Shown piece by piece: positions 1-8,641 of a stretch of DNA of 30,184 bases. A program made the position numbers and the translations under genes. Below the pieces are notes generated by a model. It saw nothing but the letters and a program-made list of their open reading frames with translations, was not told where the DNA came from and did not search any database. The stretch is from positions 1 to 30,184 of the IMG/VR virus record IMGVR_UViG_3300010403_000242; one strand, written 5' to 3'. This stretch comes from a virus. The first letter of the stretch is position 1. Each line of letters begins with the position of its first letter.

Positions 1-1
1 C

Positions 2-496
2 AACTGCGCGCAGGTGGTTTCCATCGATACCGTGACCAAGATCGTTACATGCTCGACTGTGCCGAGTGACTGGACGAGTGCGCTAACTATCGACGTCATC
101 CCGAACCGCCCTCAGTTCACGTCTTTGCAGGATGACGGGACGATCACGGCAGTCACCACAGGAGCATCTGGGACCGTTACTTTCTCGACACTTCCGACTG
201 ATTCGCTTGGTAATTACACGATGCAAGCTGGTGACTGGATATGCCCGGCTACCATGAGCCCGATCCCGCAAATTCCTTACGACATGTTCCCACTCTTGGC
301 GCAGCGGGGAGCACTCAGGATTTTAGAATCCCTAGGCGATACCCAAAACTTGCAGGTGGCCGAGCGCAGGTACCAGGACATGGCGGCGGACTTCGCGCGG
401 ACAGTGAGCCCGCGTATCGAAGGGACGCCGAAGAAGATCGTGAACCGTAACACTCCACCTTATTGGGGTTCCTACGGCTTCCCTTTCCAGAGGTGA
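2..496 (+). CDS. Head-tail connector-like structural protein, 5' end outside window
   Basis: The frame is open from the first bases, so the gene probably begins upstream; a GTG at 14 exists but has no ribosome site. The visible 160+ residues have a beta-rich first half and a helical second half, with an IPQIPYDMFPLLAQR segment followed by a helix and a KKIVNR motif near the C-terminus. From memory, this layout resembles head-completion or head-tail adaptor proteins of podoviruses, encoded just before a gp10-like tail gene, which is the case here. A strong ribosome site for the next gene lies across its stop. Function is inferred from context and a remembered pattern. Confidence 0.55.
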   Translation, partial: NCAQVVSIDTVTKIVTCSTVPSDWTSALTIDVIPNRPQFTSLQDDGTITAVTTGASGTVTFSTLPTDSLGNYTMQAGDWICPATMSPIPQIPYDMFPLLAQRGALRILESLGDTQNLQVAERRYQDMAADFARTVSPRIEGTPKKIVNRNTPPYWGSYGFPFQR

Positions 497-502
497 TTTG
501 AT

Positions 503-958
503 ATGGCGACAACCGTAAATTACGTCGGCAATAACTACTCGGTCCCGGCATATAACGACACCGGGTACGCGCAAGGGTCTGGCAATTTATCGAGCTACCT
601 GGTAGCGCTTGCGACCGGATCGCTCACCCTCTCTGGCGGATCATTCCCTTTAACAGCGGACGCCAATTTCGGCGGCAGCTTTGGCCTGGTCTCGCTCTAC
701 TACAAATCCCGAACATCGAACATCGCATCCGCTGGTGTCGTGCGCCTAGCCAACACCGACGCGATCAAATGGCGCAATGCAGCCAATGACGGAGACAAAT
801 CTCTCGGGGTCAATACATCCAACCAATTAACTTATGACGGAGATCTACTAAGTACCGGAGCCGGAAAAGGGTTCGTCTGTACCACGCCTGATGGGACAAA
901 GACATACCGAATTTCCATCGACAACAACGGGGAATTAACTCAGGAGCAGCTCACATGA
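503..958 (+). CDS. Small beta-rich virion protein, fibre-like
   Basis: This 151-residue protein starts at ATG 503 behind a GAGGTGAT ribosome site. It is rich in Ser, Thr, Asn and Gly, has no membrane segment, and contains a stretch (IKWRNAANDGDKSLGVN, about residues 89-105) that recalls tail fibre or head decoration proteins built of short beta repeats. It ends in ATGA, so its stop overlaps the start of the next fibre-like gene. Position between connector and tail genes supports a virion role. Exact function is unknown. Confidence 0.6.
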   Translation: MATTVNYVGNNYSVPAYNDTGYAQGSGNLSSYLVALATGSLTLSGGSFPLTADANFGGSFGLVSLYYKSRTSNIASAGVVRLANTDAIKWRNAANDGDKSLGVNTSNQLTYDGDLLSTGAGKGFVCTTPDGTKTYRISIDNNGELTQEQLT

Positions 959-1839
959 AATCATTGAAAACACTTCTGTTCGCGTTCGCTGGTATCGCGC
1001 TGCCTACTTTGGTACAGGCGACTTCTCCTATCCGCTACGTGCAGATCAGCACGAATACGCTCACGCGTCAAAGCGGGACATTGGTCGTGCAGGGAGCGAA
1101 CATCTCAACGGCCACGATTTCGAGCATGACGCTGACGAATGTGTCCGTAACAAACGTCAGCGTTTCCAGTCTTACCGCCACCGATGCCACGATCAATCGA
1201 TCAACTGCAACGTTTAGCAATATTGGAACTTTGATCGTTACCAATCCTGTCTCATCGTTCACGATAACGAATGCGGCGATTTCGTCCGCCACCATCCAGA
1301 ACGCGACGGTCTCAATCGCGACTGTTACGACCAGTCTATCGATGAACGCCAAAAAGATCGTGAATCAAGCAGATGGGACGGATGCCACAGATTCTGCTGC
1401 ATTTGGTCAAGTCCATCTGATGCAAATCCCGCAGTTTGCATCTGAAACAACCGGCGCCACAACCGCCAGTACAGCCTTCATTCTGTTCGGTTCAACGCTA
1501 ACTATTACGCCAACGAGTGCCAGTAGCAAGATCGCCATATTCGGTGTCGCTCCATGTAACGTTGGCTCAGCTACTGATGGACATAGCGTCGCTTTGGGTG
1601 TAGGCCGTAACGGTACCGCTCTATTTACTCGAGCGGCATCACCTGCGAACTTTGTAACGGGAGGAGTCAGTACAGCGCTGGTGACCAGTCTGTCGTTCTT
1701 TTATTTGGATTCGCCGGCGACGACATCGGCGACGCGCTACCAACTCATGATGGCATCAGGTACCGGGGATACCGCGACATGCGGCGCGACTGCCGGGGCT
1801 GGATTAAGCACGTTCATTATGGTCATGGAAGTTAAATAG
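955..1839 (+). CDS. Signal-peptide-bearing, repeat-rich fibre-like protein
   Basis: 294 residues. The N-terminus (MKSLKTLLFAFAGIALPTLVQA) is a textbook Sec signal peptide with a probable AxA-like cleavage near residue 22, odd for a virion protein. Residues about 45-125 are low-complexity repeats of Thr, Ser, Ile, Val and Asn (SxATISSxT-like units) of the kind that form beta-solenoids. Around residue 133, KKIVNQADGTDATDSAAFGQV resembles the short motif before the C-terminal domain of many tail fibres. The C-terminal part is a hydrophobic beta-rich domain. Likely a receptor-binding or fibre protein; an exported surface protein is the alternative. Confidence 0.55.
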   Translation: MKSLKTLLFAFAGIALPTLVQATSPIRYVQISTNTLTRQSGTLVVQGANISTATISSMTLTNVSVTNVSVSSLTATDATINRSTATFSNIGTLIVTNPVSSFTITNAAISSATIQNATVSIATVTTSLSMNAKKIVNQADGTDATDSAAFGQVHLMQIPQFASETTGATTASTAFILFGSTLTITPTSASSKIAIFGVAPCNVGSATDGHSVALGVGRNGTALFTRAASPANFVTGGVSTALVTSLSFFYLDSPATTSATRYQLMMASGTGDTATCGATAGAGLSTFIMVMEVK

Positions 1840-1846
1840 GGGATCT

Positions 1847-4348
1847 ATGCTTCCAGTCGTACAACTAGACAATAAAGGACTCTACACCTACAACAATCTA
1901 TTGTCCCAGGTTCCGCCTGGGGCGATGACGATTGCCAATAACACCGTGATCGACCGGCCTGGCATCGTTGAAACGCGACGCGGGTTCGATTTCTACGGTG
2001 ACGCGCTGCCATCAGCAGGGATTAAAGGGTTCGTGTACCTATCTGAGCTTCTTTGGTATTGCTCAGGCGGTCAGCTTGTCTACGATTCCGATGGTGCCGG
2101 TACTTGGGTGACGTACTCCGGGTCTTTTTTCCCGCCTTCCGGGAACTTCATCAACTCCACTCAATCAAACGGGAATTTCTATTTCACGACGAACAACGGG
2201 GTTTACAAGATCGCTGGACTCACTGGAACCCCTATGCAAGCAGGAAGTCCTCCGGCACTTGATCTGGCGGTGGTCTCTGCTGGAATGGGGTCCGCCATTG
2301 TCACGAACAGCCAGGTGGCCTACTCGGTTGTGTGGGGATACATCGATGATAACGATAACCTTGTCCTAGGGTCGCCGTCCTCCTGGGCGTATCTGACGAA
2401 CTCATCCGGTTCCACCATCGATGTCACCGTCACGATCACGATTCCTGAAACGATCACCACGAGTTTCTTCGTGCAAGTCTACAGGACCCCAGCGACGGCT
2501 TCCTCATCGACTATTCCTGGGAACAATTTCCAACTGGCCATCGTCCAGACGCCGACGGCTGGCGAGATCACCGCTAAAACCATGACGATCACCGATACGA
2601 TCCCAGATTCGTTGCTCGGAGCGTATCTTTACACCGCTGACGGGCAACCGAACGCCTTCCCGAACACTCAGCCTCCCCTATCGCAAGACCTTTGCACGTT
2701 CAACGGGATGACGTTCTACATCAATTGGCAGACGTTGCAGCAGGCGAACATCACACTGGACGCCGTAGGCGCTACTTTGGGTATCCAGGTCGGGGATACG
2801 TTCACGATTACGGATACGGGCGCGGCAGGGACGTACACCTACACAGGCGCAGCCGCGAATAATGCTGCGACCCGCGAATTTAAGATCGATACGGCGGGAA
2901 CGATTGCCGAGGATATCGACAAAACCGCGCGTAACTTAGCGGCCATGATCAACCAAGACCCAAACAACACACTTTGGTATGCCTACTATCAGACCGGCAC
3001 GAACGTACTCCCTGGATCGATCATCATTACGGCCAGGAATCTCCAATCTGGGACCTTTCATCTGAACAGCTCGCGCACGACATGCTGGACACCAGTTGTC
3101 CCTTCATCTGGATCGACATATTTGAGCGGAAACCTCGCGCGGTCCGATAGTTTCATCCCGTCAAAAGTGAATGAACCGGAAGCGGTACCCTTGGCGTATA
3201 ACACACCCGTCCAAACCGGGAATATCACCGTTTCTCTCTACCGTGGCCTGGCGTTGCAGGATGCGGCGTACCTTTTCTCTAACGCTGGCGTGTTCCGCGT
3301 GACCGGCACTGACCCTACGAACCTGCAAGTCGTCCTATTCGACTCCTCCGCCCTATTGGTAGGCCTACAAACGCCGGAAACGCTCAATAACTCCATCTTC
3401 TACTACTCGACACAGGGGATTTGCTCGGTATCAAGCGGTGGGAACCAGATTTTAAGCCGAAACATCGAGCGTGACATCATCCAGCTTTCGGCGCTATCCA
3501 ATTTCACATCCGTTTCGTTCGGTTGCGCGTACGAATCCGACAGGAAATACTTCCTGTTCAGCCCGACGTCTGGATCAGACACAGTCGCGCAACAGGAGTA
3601 CGTTTACAACTGGATCACGCAATGCTGGACACTCTGGACGCGAGCTTGCGCAGCGGCCATCGTCAATCAATCGGTGAATAAGCTCTACGTGACCGATGGA
3701 TCGGGTAACGTCTTCCAGGAACGCAAGAATTACAACAATTCTGATTATGCTGATGAGGAGTACAGCGTCACGATCAGCTCAACAGACACAACCCTAGACA
3801 CGATCACTCTGGTGAGTTCAGCCAATGTGCTGATCGGCGACACGCTCCAACAGACTGTTCTTGGAACACAGTACACCACTCAAGTCACCGGGAATAATAC
3901 GGTCACCGGCGTGATCACTGTCGAGGATGCCGCTGGGTTTGCGGCGGGGACTGCTGAAGATTTCCGGTCCATTCAGACAAAGGTCCGTTATACGCCTGTC
4001 ACCTGCGGATTCCCTCAGTACAACAAGAAATTCACGAGCTGGGATTTCGCGTTCGAAAACGCCAATTTCACCGAATTGGATGTAAGTTTCTCGACGGATT
4101 ATGTGATCGCCCAGGAATCCGTGACTCTGGAACCTCGGACATCGGCGGGATGGGGCACGCTTCCATGGGGGACGTTCCCATGGGGTGTCTCGACATTCCC
4201 CGAACAGGTGATCCCATGCTGGCCGACGCTTAATACAGCATTCGGTCATTGGGTTGTTATTGAGCTTCAGCTACAGCAGGCGTTTACCTCGATTGCTTTA
4301 AACGGCATCACCGGCACTTACGACATCGGATCAACGAGGGGCAGGTAA
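1847..4348 (+). CDS. P22 gp10-like tail / DNA-stabilisation protein
   Basis: At 833 residues this is the largest protein in the window, starting at ATG 1847 behind GGGGAT. The opening residues (LPPGA/VPPGAMTIANN followed by a RRGFDFYG segment) and the C-terminal WGTLPWGTFPWG repeat followed by a HWVVIELQLQ strand match, from memory, the pattern of podovirus tail hub or stabilisation proteins related to P22 gp10. The body is beta-rich with fibronectin-like segments. It would seal the portal channel and join the tail to the head. Neighbours (connector upstream, internal virion proteins downstream) agree. The exact family needs a profile search. Confidence 0.6.
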   Translation: MLPVVQLDNKGLYTYNNLLSQVPPGAMTIANNTVIDRPGIVETRRGFDFYGDALPSAGIKGFVYLSELLWYCSGGQLVYDSDGAGTWVTYSGSFFPPSGNFINSTQSNGNFYFTTNNGVYKIAGLTGTPMQAGSPPALDLAVVSAGMGSAIVTNSQVAYSVVWGYIDDNDNLVLGSPSSWAYLTNSSGSTIDVTVTITIPETITTSFFVQVYRTPATASSSTIPGNNFQLAIVQTPTAGEITAKTMTITDTIPDSLLGAYLYTADGQPNAFPNTQPPLSQDLCTFNGMTFYINWQTLQQANITLDAVGATLGIQVGDTFTITDTGAAGTYTYTGAAANNAATREFKIDTAGTIAEDIDKTARNLAAMINQDPNNTLWYAYYQTGTNVLPGSIIITARNLQSGTFHLNSSRTTCWTPVVPSSGSTYLSGNLARSDSFIPSKVNEPEAVPLAYNTPVQTGNITVSLYRGLALQDAAYLFSNAGVFRVTGTDPTNLQVVLFDSSALLVGLQTPETLNNSIFYYSTQGICSVSSGGNQILSRNIERDIIQLSALSNFTSVSFGCAYESDRKYFLFSPTSGSDTVAQQEYVYNWITQCWTLWTRACAAAIVNQSVNKLYVTDGSGNVFQERKNYNNSDYADEEYSVTISSTDTTLDTITLVSSANVLIGDTLQQTVLGTQYTTQVTGNNTVTGVITVEDAAGFAAGTAEDFRSIQTKVRYTPVTCGFPQYNKKFTSWDFAFENANFTELDVSFSTDYVIAQESVTLEPRTSAGWGTLPWGTFPWGVSTFPEQVIPCWPTLNTAFGHWVVIELQLQQAFTSIALNGITGTYDIGSTRGR

Positions 4349-4762
4349 ATGGCGACAGCGCAATCGAACCTGCCTACGATCCAGCGGCTCAAGTACGAGG
4401 ATTACGCGCGCGCGACCGGGTGGCAGCAGGCAACGCAATTGCTTGTCAATTCTCTAAACCTTTTCATGACACCGGTTTACGACATTTTGAATGGCGGGGT
4501 TAACTACACAAACCTGGCGATTCCGCAGACCTACGAGAAGGTGATAACAGCGGCTGCCACGACGACATTCAGTTTCATTAATCCGTTACGGGCCCTTCCG
4601 AAAGCGGTCATCGTCGGCAACTGTTGGACTGGGCTACCTTCGACGCATCCATCGGCGGCGTTGCAAGTCTACTGGCATATCACGGGAAGCACGATTATTG
4701 TCGATAACGTCGTCGGTCTTTCGTCGGGAACACAGTACAACTTGACGCTGGTGATTTTATGA
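4349..4762 (+). CDS. Small tail-associated protein, unknown
   Basis: 137 residues, starting one base after the stop of the gp10-like gene behind a GAGGGGCAGG ribosome site. The N-terminal half is helical with an amphipathic stretch (TGWQQATQLLVNSLNLFMTPVYDIL). The C-terminal half is beta-rich and closes with YNLTLVIL. The family is not recognised. Tight spacing with the gp10-like gene suggests co-production and a role in the same tail complex. Confidence 0.6.
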   Translation: MATAQSNLPTIQRLKYEDYARATGWQQATQLLVNSLNLFMTPVYDILNGGVNYTNLAIPQTYEKVITAAATTTFSFINPLRALPKAVIVGNCWTGLPSTHPSAALQVYWHITGSTIIVDNVVGLSSGTQYNLTLVIL

Positions 4763-4775
4763 GGAGGGCATCGCT

Positions 4776-6317
4776 ATGGCTTTCGTAACTCCGCTCCCAC
4801 AGGAACAACAAAACCAATTTGCGCCGAATGGGCAGACTACGCCAAACCCCATGGCGGTCCTTCCACCACAAGCTGGCGGAAGCTCAGGCCAGGCGGGTGC
4901 TGGTGCCCAAGGGATTCCGTCAAAGGGTACCCCAACACAGTTTGGGTCAGGCGCCTCGCGCCTTAGCGATTATTTGCAGGCGAACAAAGATCAAGTGCAG
5001 GAGATGGCTAATCAGGTATCCGGACAGATGGGTACGCAGTTCGGGAACATCCAATCCGGGATCGGGCAAGCGGCGAATCAGTTCGGCCAGCAGGTCCAAA
5101 ACAGCTACACCCCTACCGACCCCACGATTTTAGAGCAGGTGAAGACGAACCCAGTGGAAGCGGCTAAAAATCCATCGTCTGTGTCTTCATTCCAGAAGCA
5201 GCTTAATAGTCAGTATTCTGGTCCTGCCAATTTTGAATCGACCACGCCGTACCAGTCTGTGCAAAAGAGCGTCCAGGATGCCATGCAACAGGCGAACCTT
5301 TTGGGGAATTACCAGGGACTTTCTGGGTACCTTCAAAACAACGTCGAGAAAAACGCGACGCCAGGCCAGAATACGCTTGATACCGTGTTGCTCCAATCAA
5401 GTCAGCCAGCTTTCCAAACAGTCCAGAATGCAGCGAAACCGTTTAGCGGGCTCGGGGATTACCTCTCAGGCATCACCGCACAACAGAACCAAAGTGTCCA
5501 GGCGGCCCAGCAGGCAGCCCCGGCTACCAGACAAGCGGCACAGCAGGCACTCCAAAGCGCAACGGACCCGTTAATTGAGGGATTAAATACGGGGTATCAG
5601 ACGGCATTCAATAAATCGAAGGATTACAACACCGGATTAAACACGCTGGCGGATTTTATCGGGAATAAGAACTTCGGAGCGTTGACGCCTGAACAACAAC
5701 AGCAGATCGGGTTTAACCCAGCGCTCATCCCGCTCATTCAGCAGTACCCAGAGATATTCGCGACTCAGGCCCAGAATAATCCGATCAATTGGTCGAATTA
5801 TTTCACCCAGGGTGCGCAGGCTCCCACACCAACGCCAGGTAACACGGTCACTCCTGAACAACTCGCGCAATACCAAGCGTTAACGACGCTCGGCGGTTCA
5901 GCGCCACAGGGTTTAAATTTCTCGATGCCTCAAGAGTTATCAGACCAGTTCGGCCTTCCAGCGGAAGCGCCGCAATACAACAACGTTCAGGCGGCCACAG
6001 CTATTGAACAGTCTTACGGGCCTATGTTCCAGCAACTCGCAAAAGCTGGCTTCCCGGGAGTCAATGGTCAGGACAAAGAGAAGATTGTTAACTACATGAA
6101 CTCTCTGTATGGGTTCCTTAACAATCCGCAACCTTCGCCAGAACCGACGGCGCCTCCGCAAGAGCCAACCAGTCCACAACCAGGCCCCGGATATGTTTGG
6201 AATCCGACGCTTGGCGAATGGCAGGACATGGGCGGCGGGGGCGGTGGGGGCGGCAATACAACCACTCCGCCAGTCGGTGGCGGTGGAGGAAACACGTTTT
6301 CGAGACCTATAGGGTAA
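4776..6317 (+). CDS. Gln/Ala-rich internal virion protein with poly-Gly tail
   Basis: 513 residues, starting at ATG 4776 behind GAGGAGGG. It is rich in Gln, Asn, Ala and Pro and poor in charge. Residues about 60-300 are predicted helical with a NTLDTVLLQSSQPAFQ segment that I associate with phage structural proteins of this genome position. Near residue 465 a YVWNPTLGEWQD segment precedes two Gly-rich runs separated by TTTPPV. The composition and the two similar proteins after it fit a set of internal (ejection) or tail-tip proteins. Function is inferred. Confidence 0.6.
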   Translation: MAFVTPLPQEQQNQFAPNGQTTPNPMAVLPPQAGGSSGQAGAGAQGIPSKGTPTQFGSGASRLSDYLQANKDQVQEMANQVSGQMGTQFGNIQSGIGQAANQFGQQVQNSYTPTDPTILEQVKTNPVEAAKNPSSVSSFQKQLNSQYSGPANFESTTPYQSVQKSVQDAMQQANLLGNYQGLSGYLQNNVEKNATPGQNTLDTVLLQSSQPAFQTVQNAAKPFSGLGDYLSGITAQQNQSVQAAQQAAPATRQAAQQALQSATDPLIEGLNTGYQTAFNKSKDYNTGLNTLADFIGNKNFGALTPEQQQQIGFNPALIPLIQQYPEIFATQAQNNPINWSNYFTQGAQAPTPTPGNTVTPEQLAQYQALTTLGGSAPQGLNFSMPQELSDQFGLPAEAPQYNNVQAATAIEQSYGPMFQQLAKAGFPGVNGQDKEKIVNYMNSLYGFLNNPQPSPEPTAPPQEPTSPQPGPGYVWNPTLGEWQDMGGGGGGGGNTTTPPVGGGGGNTFSRPIG

Positions 6318-6329
6318 TGGGGGAAAAAT

Positions 6330-7598
6330 ATGTCCTTATTCGGTGAAGCCTCAAGTTTTCTACAGGGAGGGCGCGATAAACAAGGCGAGGAGGCCTTAAA
6401 TAGAGCCCTCCAAGCCTACTCCGCTATAAAGGCACCTACGCAGCAGGAGCTTTCGCTGCCGGAGCTTCAGATGTACGTCCAGGCTGGTCTTATGACGCCG
6501 GGGCAGGCACAGGCTTACCTACAGGACCGGAACGCTTACGCCGATCAGGTCATCCCCCAAACCGGAACCCAGGCCATGGTCGAAGCTCTAAACCAGCTTT
6601 CTTCTACCGCTGAAGCTGGACCGCGCGGTACACCTCTGATGCAAGCGCAGTCTGCCGACACGATCCAGCAGCTCAATAACGCAGTACGAGGTAATCGCGG
6701 GGCGATCGAGCAGCAGATGCAAGCAAAAGGGACGCCCGCGGCCATGATCCAGGCGGCTCTACAGAATCAATACGCCGGCCAGGACGCGCAGCAGGCCTAC
6801 CACAACTCCTTAGACCAGCAGGCTGCGGCATATCAAGCGGCTGTGGCCGCTTTGTCCCAGAAAGGTCAGCTCGGAGGTCAGCTCCAAGGTCAGCAGAACC
6901 AGCAGGCGAACACGGTTTCCCAGGCACAGAACGCCATGCAGCAGTTCAACGCGGCGAACCAGCAGCAGGCGTCCGCCCTTAATGCGCAGCTTCAGCAGCA
7001 GGCGAACGCGGCAAACACCCAAAACGCCCAGAACGTTTCGAATCAGAACGTAGGGACAAAGAACGCGCGCACCGCTTACAACACATCCCAGCGTCAGCAG
7101 GTTTTCGATAACGAGATGCGTAAAGCGGCTGGCATGTCAGGTGTTCTGGGTCAGCAGGCCAATAATTACAACCAGATGGGCGCCGATGCAAAAGACACCG
7201 CACTCCGTGGGATCGGGGCAGTATCGAACTTCTTTGGAGGGCCAGCAGGAGTGTCTACAGGTGGCGGCGGTGCACCTATGGGGATGGTCGCTGAAGGCGG
7301 CATTCTCATGGACCATGACGGCTGTTACCACGATGGCGGTATCTGCATGGATGACGGCGGAATGGTGCCAGGCGAACCGAATGTCCCTGGAAATTCGCTT
7401 CAAAACGATACCGTCCACGTGATGGCAAGCCCAGGGGAAGCAGTGATCCCACGCACAGCGGTTCAGCAGAATATGCCGGAGGTTCTGAGTCTCATCGCGG
7501 AAGGACAAGGCCAAAAACCGCCAGAACAAACGAATCCAAGCGATGTGGCGACTGTTTTAAAGGCTTTACGCGAACTTCGCATGGGAGCATCCCTATGA
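6330..7598 (+). CDS. Gln-rich coiled-coil virion protein (ejection-type)
   Basis: 422 residues from ATG 6330. Residues about 60-270 are helical and very rich in Gln, Asn and Ala, the usual make-up of phage internal virion proteins. Residues about 310-385 change character: Gly-rich with EGGILMDHDG, CYHDGGICMDDGG and GMVPGEPNVPGN, then DTVHVMASPGEAVIPR. The DTVxxxxSPGEAVIPR pattern is frequent at the end of phage internal or tail proteins. Acidic and Cys/His residues in the Gly-rich part could bind metal (inference). It overlaps the next gene by ATGA. Confidence 0.65.
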   Translation: MSLFGEASSFLQGGRDKQGEEALNRALQAYSAIKAPTQQELSLPELQMYVQAGLMTPGQAQAYLQDRNAYADQVIPQTGTQAMVEALNQLSSTAEAGPRGTPLMQAQSADTIQQLNNAVRGNRGAIEQQMQAKGTPAAMIQAALQNQYAGQDAQQAYHNSLDQQAAAYQAAVAALSQKGQLGGQLQGQQNQQANTVSQAQNAMQQFNAANQQQASALNAQLQQQANAANTQNAQNVSNQNVGTKNARTAYNTSQRQQVFDNEMRKAAGMSGVLGQQANNYNQMGADAKDTALRGIGAVSNFFGGPAGVSTGGGGAPMGMVAEGGILMDHDGCYHDGGICMDDGGMVPGEPNVPGNSLQNDTVHVMASPGEAVIPRTAVQQNMPEVLSLIAEGQGQKPPEQTNPSDVATVLKALRELRMGASL

Positions 7599-8641
7599 AA
7601 ATTCGATCACCTTACGAAGAAATGGAAGAACCGGAGCAAGAGATGCCCCAAATGGCTAGAGGCGGGATGGTTGATCCATTCAGCATGGATGATCCGTACT
7701 CGGTGGAGGGCGGCGCTTCTTCAACAGTGAAGACACCCCCATTACCGCCACCAGCCGCCGCGGCTATGCCACCAGTAGCACCTGCGCAAGCTCCAATGGA
7801 CCAAAAACCAATGATGGCGGCTCCAGTAGCTCCAAAGAAACCACTTCCGGGGATGCCGGCCGGCGTTACTCCTGACGATTTGAAAGGATATCTCGACAAA
7901 CAGCGGTCAGCCATCGGTAAGTTCGATCCAAGCGCCCAATATGACCGCGAAATGTCGATGCAGAACGCCAGGAGCGGCATAGTCCCACGTTTGGCGCAAG
8001 CGGCCGCCACTTTTGCAGGTCCTGAATACGCCAAAGCCAATAACGACCGATGGGATCAAGCGATCAATCAGTCGGCAGGTTCGTTTGAACGGGCGCGCGA
8101 AGGAACGATGAAACAGGTCTCCGCGAACCAGGAGATCGATTTCATGGACCCCAGCTCGACCATGTCGAAGCTCTATCAACAGACGTTCGCGCCGATCTTC
8201 GCCAAGATGGGATATGACCCAGCGGACGTGGCAAAGATGCCGGCGAGCAAAATCAGCACGATCGCATCGCTTGGAATCCAGTTTGAAGACGCTCAGAGTC
8301 AGCAGGAATTGAAGCGAGCCATGCTCGGACTTCAAGGAATGACAGCCAAAGCAAACATTCTTAACCAACAGGAACAGCGCAAGCAGACGGCATCCAAAGA
8401 ACGCGTCGATGCGGCGAAGGATCTTTTAAGCAAATCTGGGAATGCCAAAGTTCTCGGTATCCCCATACCGTTCACAAGCGATGTATCGGGATCTGACAAG
8501 GAAGCTGCCTTAAATATCATTCGTGGTCAGATGAAAAATGGTGAAACGCCTGATTTTGAGGATGAAGCATCCGCAGAGGCCGCTGGTTTACCACGTGGCA
8601 CTGAAATCACGATCGGCGGCCGCAGAGCGAGGGTTAAATAG
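7595..8641 (+). CDS. Virion-associated protein with Pro-rich linker, unknown
   Basis: 348 residues, start overlapping the upstream stop (ATGA). It opens with acidic residues and MARGGMVDPFSMDDPY, then a Pro/Ala/Met-rich linker (about residues 50-90), then a mostly helical domain with an ARSGIVPRLAQAAATFAGP stretch and coiled-coil segments to about residue 270. The C-terminus is GTEITIGGRRARVK. The AxGGMV motif is shared with both neighbours, tying the three proteins together as a probable internal virion set. The family is not recognised. Confidence 0.55.
   Translation: MKIRSPYEEMEEPEQEMPQMARGGMVDPFSMDDPYSVEGGASSTVKTPPLPPPAAAAMPPVAPAQAPMDQKPMMAAPVAPKKPLPGMPAGVTPDDLKGYLDKQRSAIGKFDPSAQYDREMSMQNARSGIVPRLAQAAATFAGPEYAKANNDRWDQAINQSAGSFERAREGTMKQVSANQEIDFMDPSSTMSKLYQQTFAPIFAKMGYDPADVAKMPASKISTIASLGIQFEDAQSQQELKRAMLGLQGMTAKANILNQQEQRKQTASKERVDAAKDLLSKSGNAKVLGIPIPFTSDVSGSDKEAALNIIRGQMKNGETPDFEDEASAEAAGLPRGTEITIGGRRARVK

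Noticed and set aside
7137-7529. Antisense frame with many His and Cys
   Set aside because: It is opposite the Gly/Asp-rich end of a virion gene and has no gene features.
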